This document shows, piece by piece, positions 14,749 to 14,757 of a stretch of 14,757 bases of DNA. The stretch comes from Deltaproteobacteria bacterium. Its GTDB lineage: Bacteria; Desulfobacterota_E; Deferrimicrobia; Deferrimicrobiales; Deferrimicrobiaceae. A program made the translations under genes and the position numbers. The notes under the pieces are model-generated. The model did no database searches. It saw only the letters and a program-made list of their open reading frames with translations, and had not been told where the DNA came from. Where the stretch lies: assembly GCA_023489025.1 (NCBI GenBank), contig JAMDCN010000047.1:3147-17903 (forward strand), given 5' to 3'. The stretch's first letter is position 1. Each line of letters opens with the position of its first letter.

Positions 14749-14757
14749 GTGGTCCGG
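14749..14757 (+). CDS. Probable 5' end of the next gene, truncated by the window edge
   Basis: A GTG at 14749 follows a GGAGGGGAGG purine run (14737-14746) at a suitable distance, and a TACAAT -10-like element lies upstream. Only three codons (GTG GTC CGG) are visible, so the product is unknown and even the start is tentative. Confidence 0.35.

Noticed and set aside
1..14757. CRISPR arrays, tRNA or rRNA genes, insertion sequences or prophage genes
   Set aside because: I saw no regularly spaced direct repeats, tRNA-like cloverleafs, rRNA segments, transposases or integrases. The genes are ordinary metabolic and regulatory ones.

Overview
The window is a gene-dense, GC-rich (visibly about two thirds G+C) stretch of a bacterial chromosome. 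Heavy GTG start use, 4-nt ATGA/GTGA gene overlaps and a bacterial-type acetyl-CoA synthase point to an anaerobe with the Wood-Ljungdahl pathway. A Desulfobacterota (former Deltaproteobacteria) or similar anaerobic lineage is my best guess from gene content alone. No 16S rRNA or other phylogenetic marker is present, so the placement is weak.

Left region (1-7848, minus strand): one tightly overlapping operon for the carbonyl branch of the Wood-Ljungdahl pathway, read right to left. It holds acsB (acetyl-CoA synthase with complete A-cluster ligands), acsD and acsC (small and large subunits of the corrinoid iron-sulfur protein, CoFeSP), acsV (ATP-dependent reductive activator of CoFeSP), a folate-independent core methionine synthase of MesB type, and a CooC/AcsF nickel-insertion ATPase. 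A further gene begins at position 25 and runs off the window. Every junction overlaps by 4 to 10 nt. Together the genes make acetyl-CoA from a CoFeSP-bound methyl group, CO and CoA, keep the corrinoid reduced, load nickel into the enzyme, and probably divert part of the CoFeSP methyl pool to methionine. The CO dehydrogenase subunit (acsA/cooS) and the methyl-THF:CoFeSP methyltransferase (acsE) are not in the window.

The 310-bp divergent region (7849-8158) separates acsB from a plus-strand ammonium transporter gene (amt). It holds a near-consensus sigma-54 promoter facing amt and, about 95 bp upstream of its predicted start, four alternating GGAC/GTCC half-sites spaced exactly 10 bp apart. These look like a regulator-binding array, which may also overlap a promoter for the acs operon.

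The middle region (9380-11524) has a strong hairpin between amt and a convergent two-gene minus-strand unit: a patatin-like phospholipase and a secreted protein of unknown function with a copper-amine-oxidase-N-like domain. Divergent from this, on the plus strand, are a PIG-L-type zinc deacetylase, a degenerate YchF-like GTPase (GTGA overlap with the deacetylase), and a REC plus HD-GYP response regulator predicted to degrade cyclic di-GMP. A new gene probably begins at 14749. I found no rRNA, tRNA, CRISPR array, insertion sequence or phage gene.
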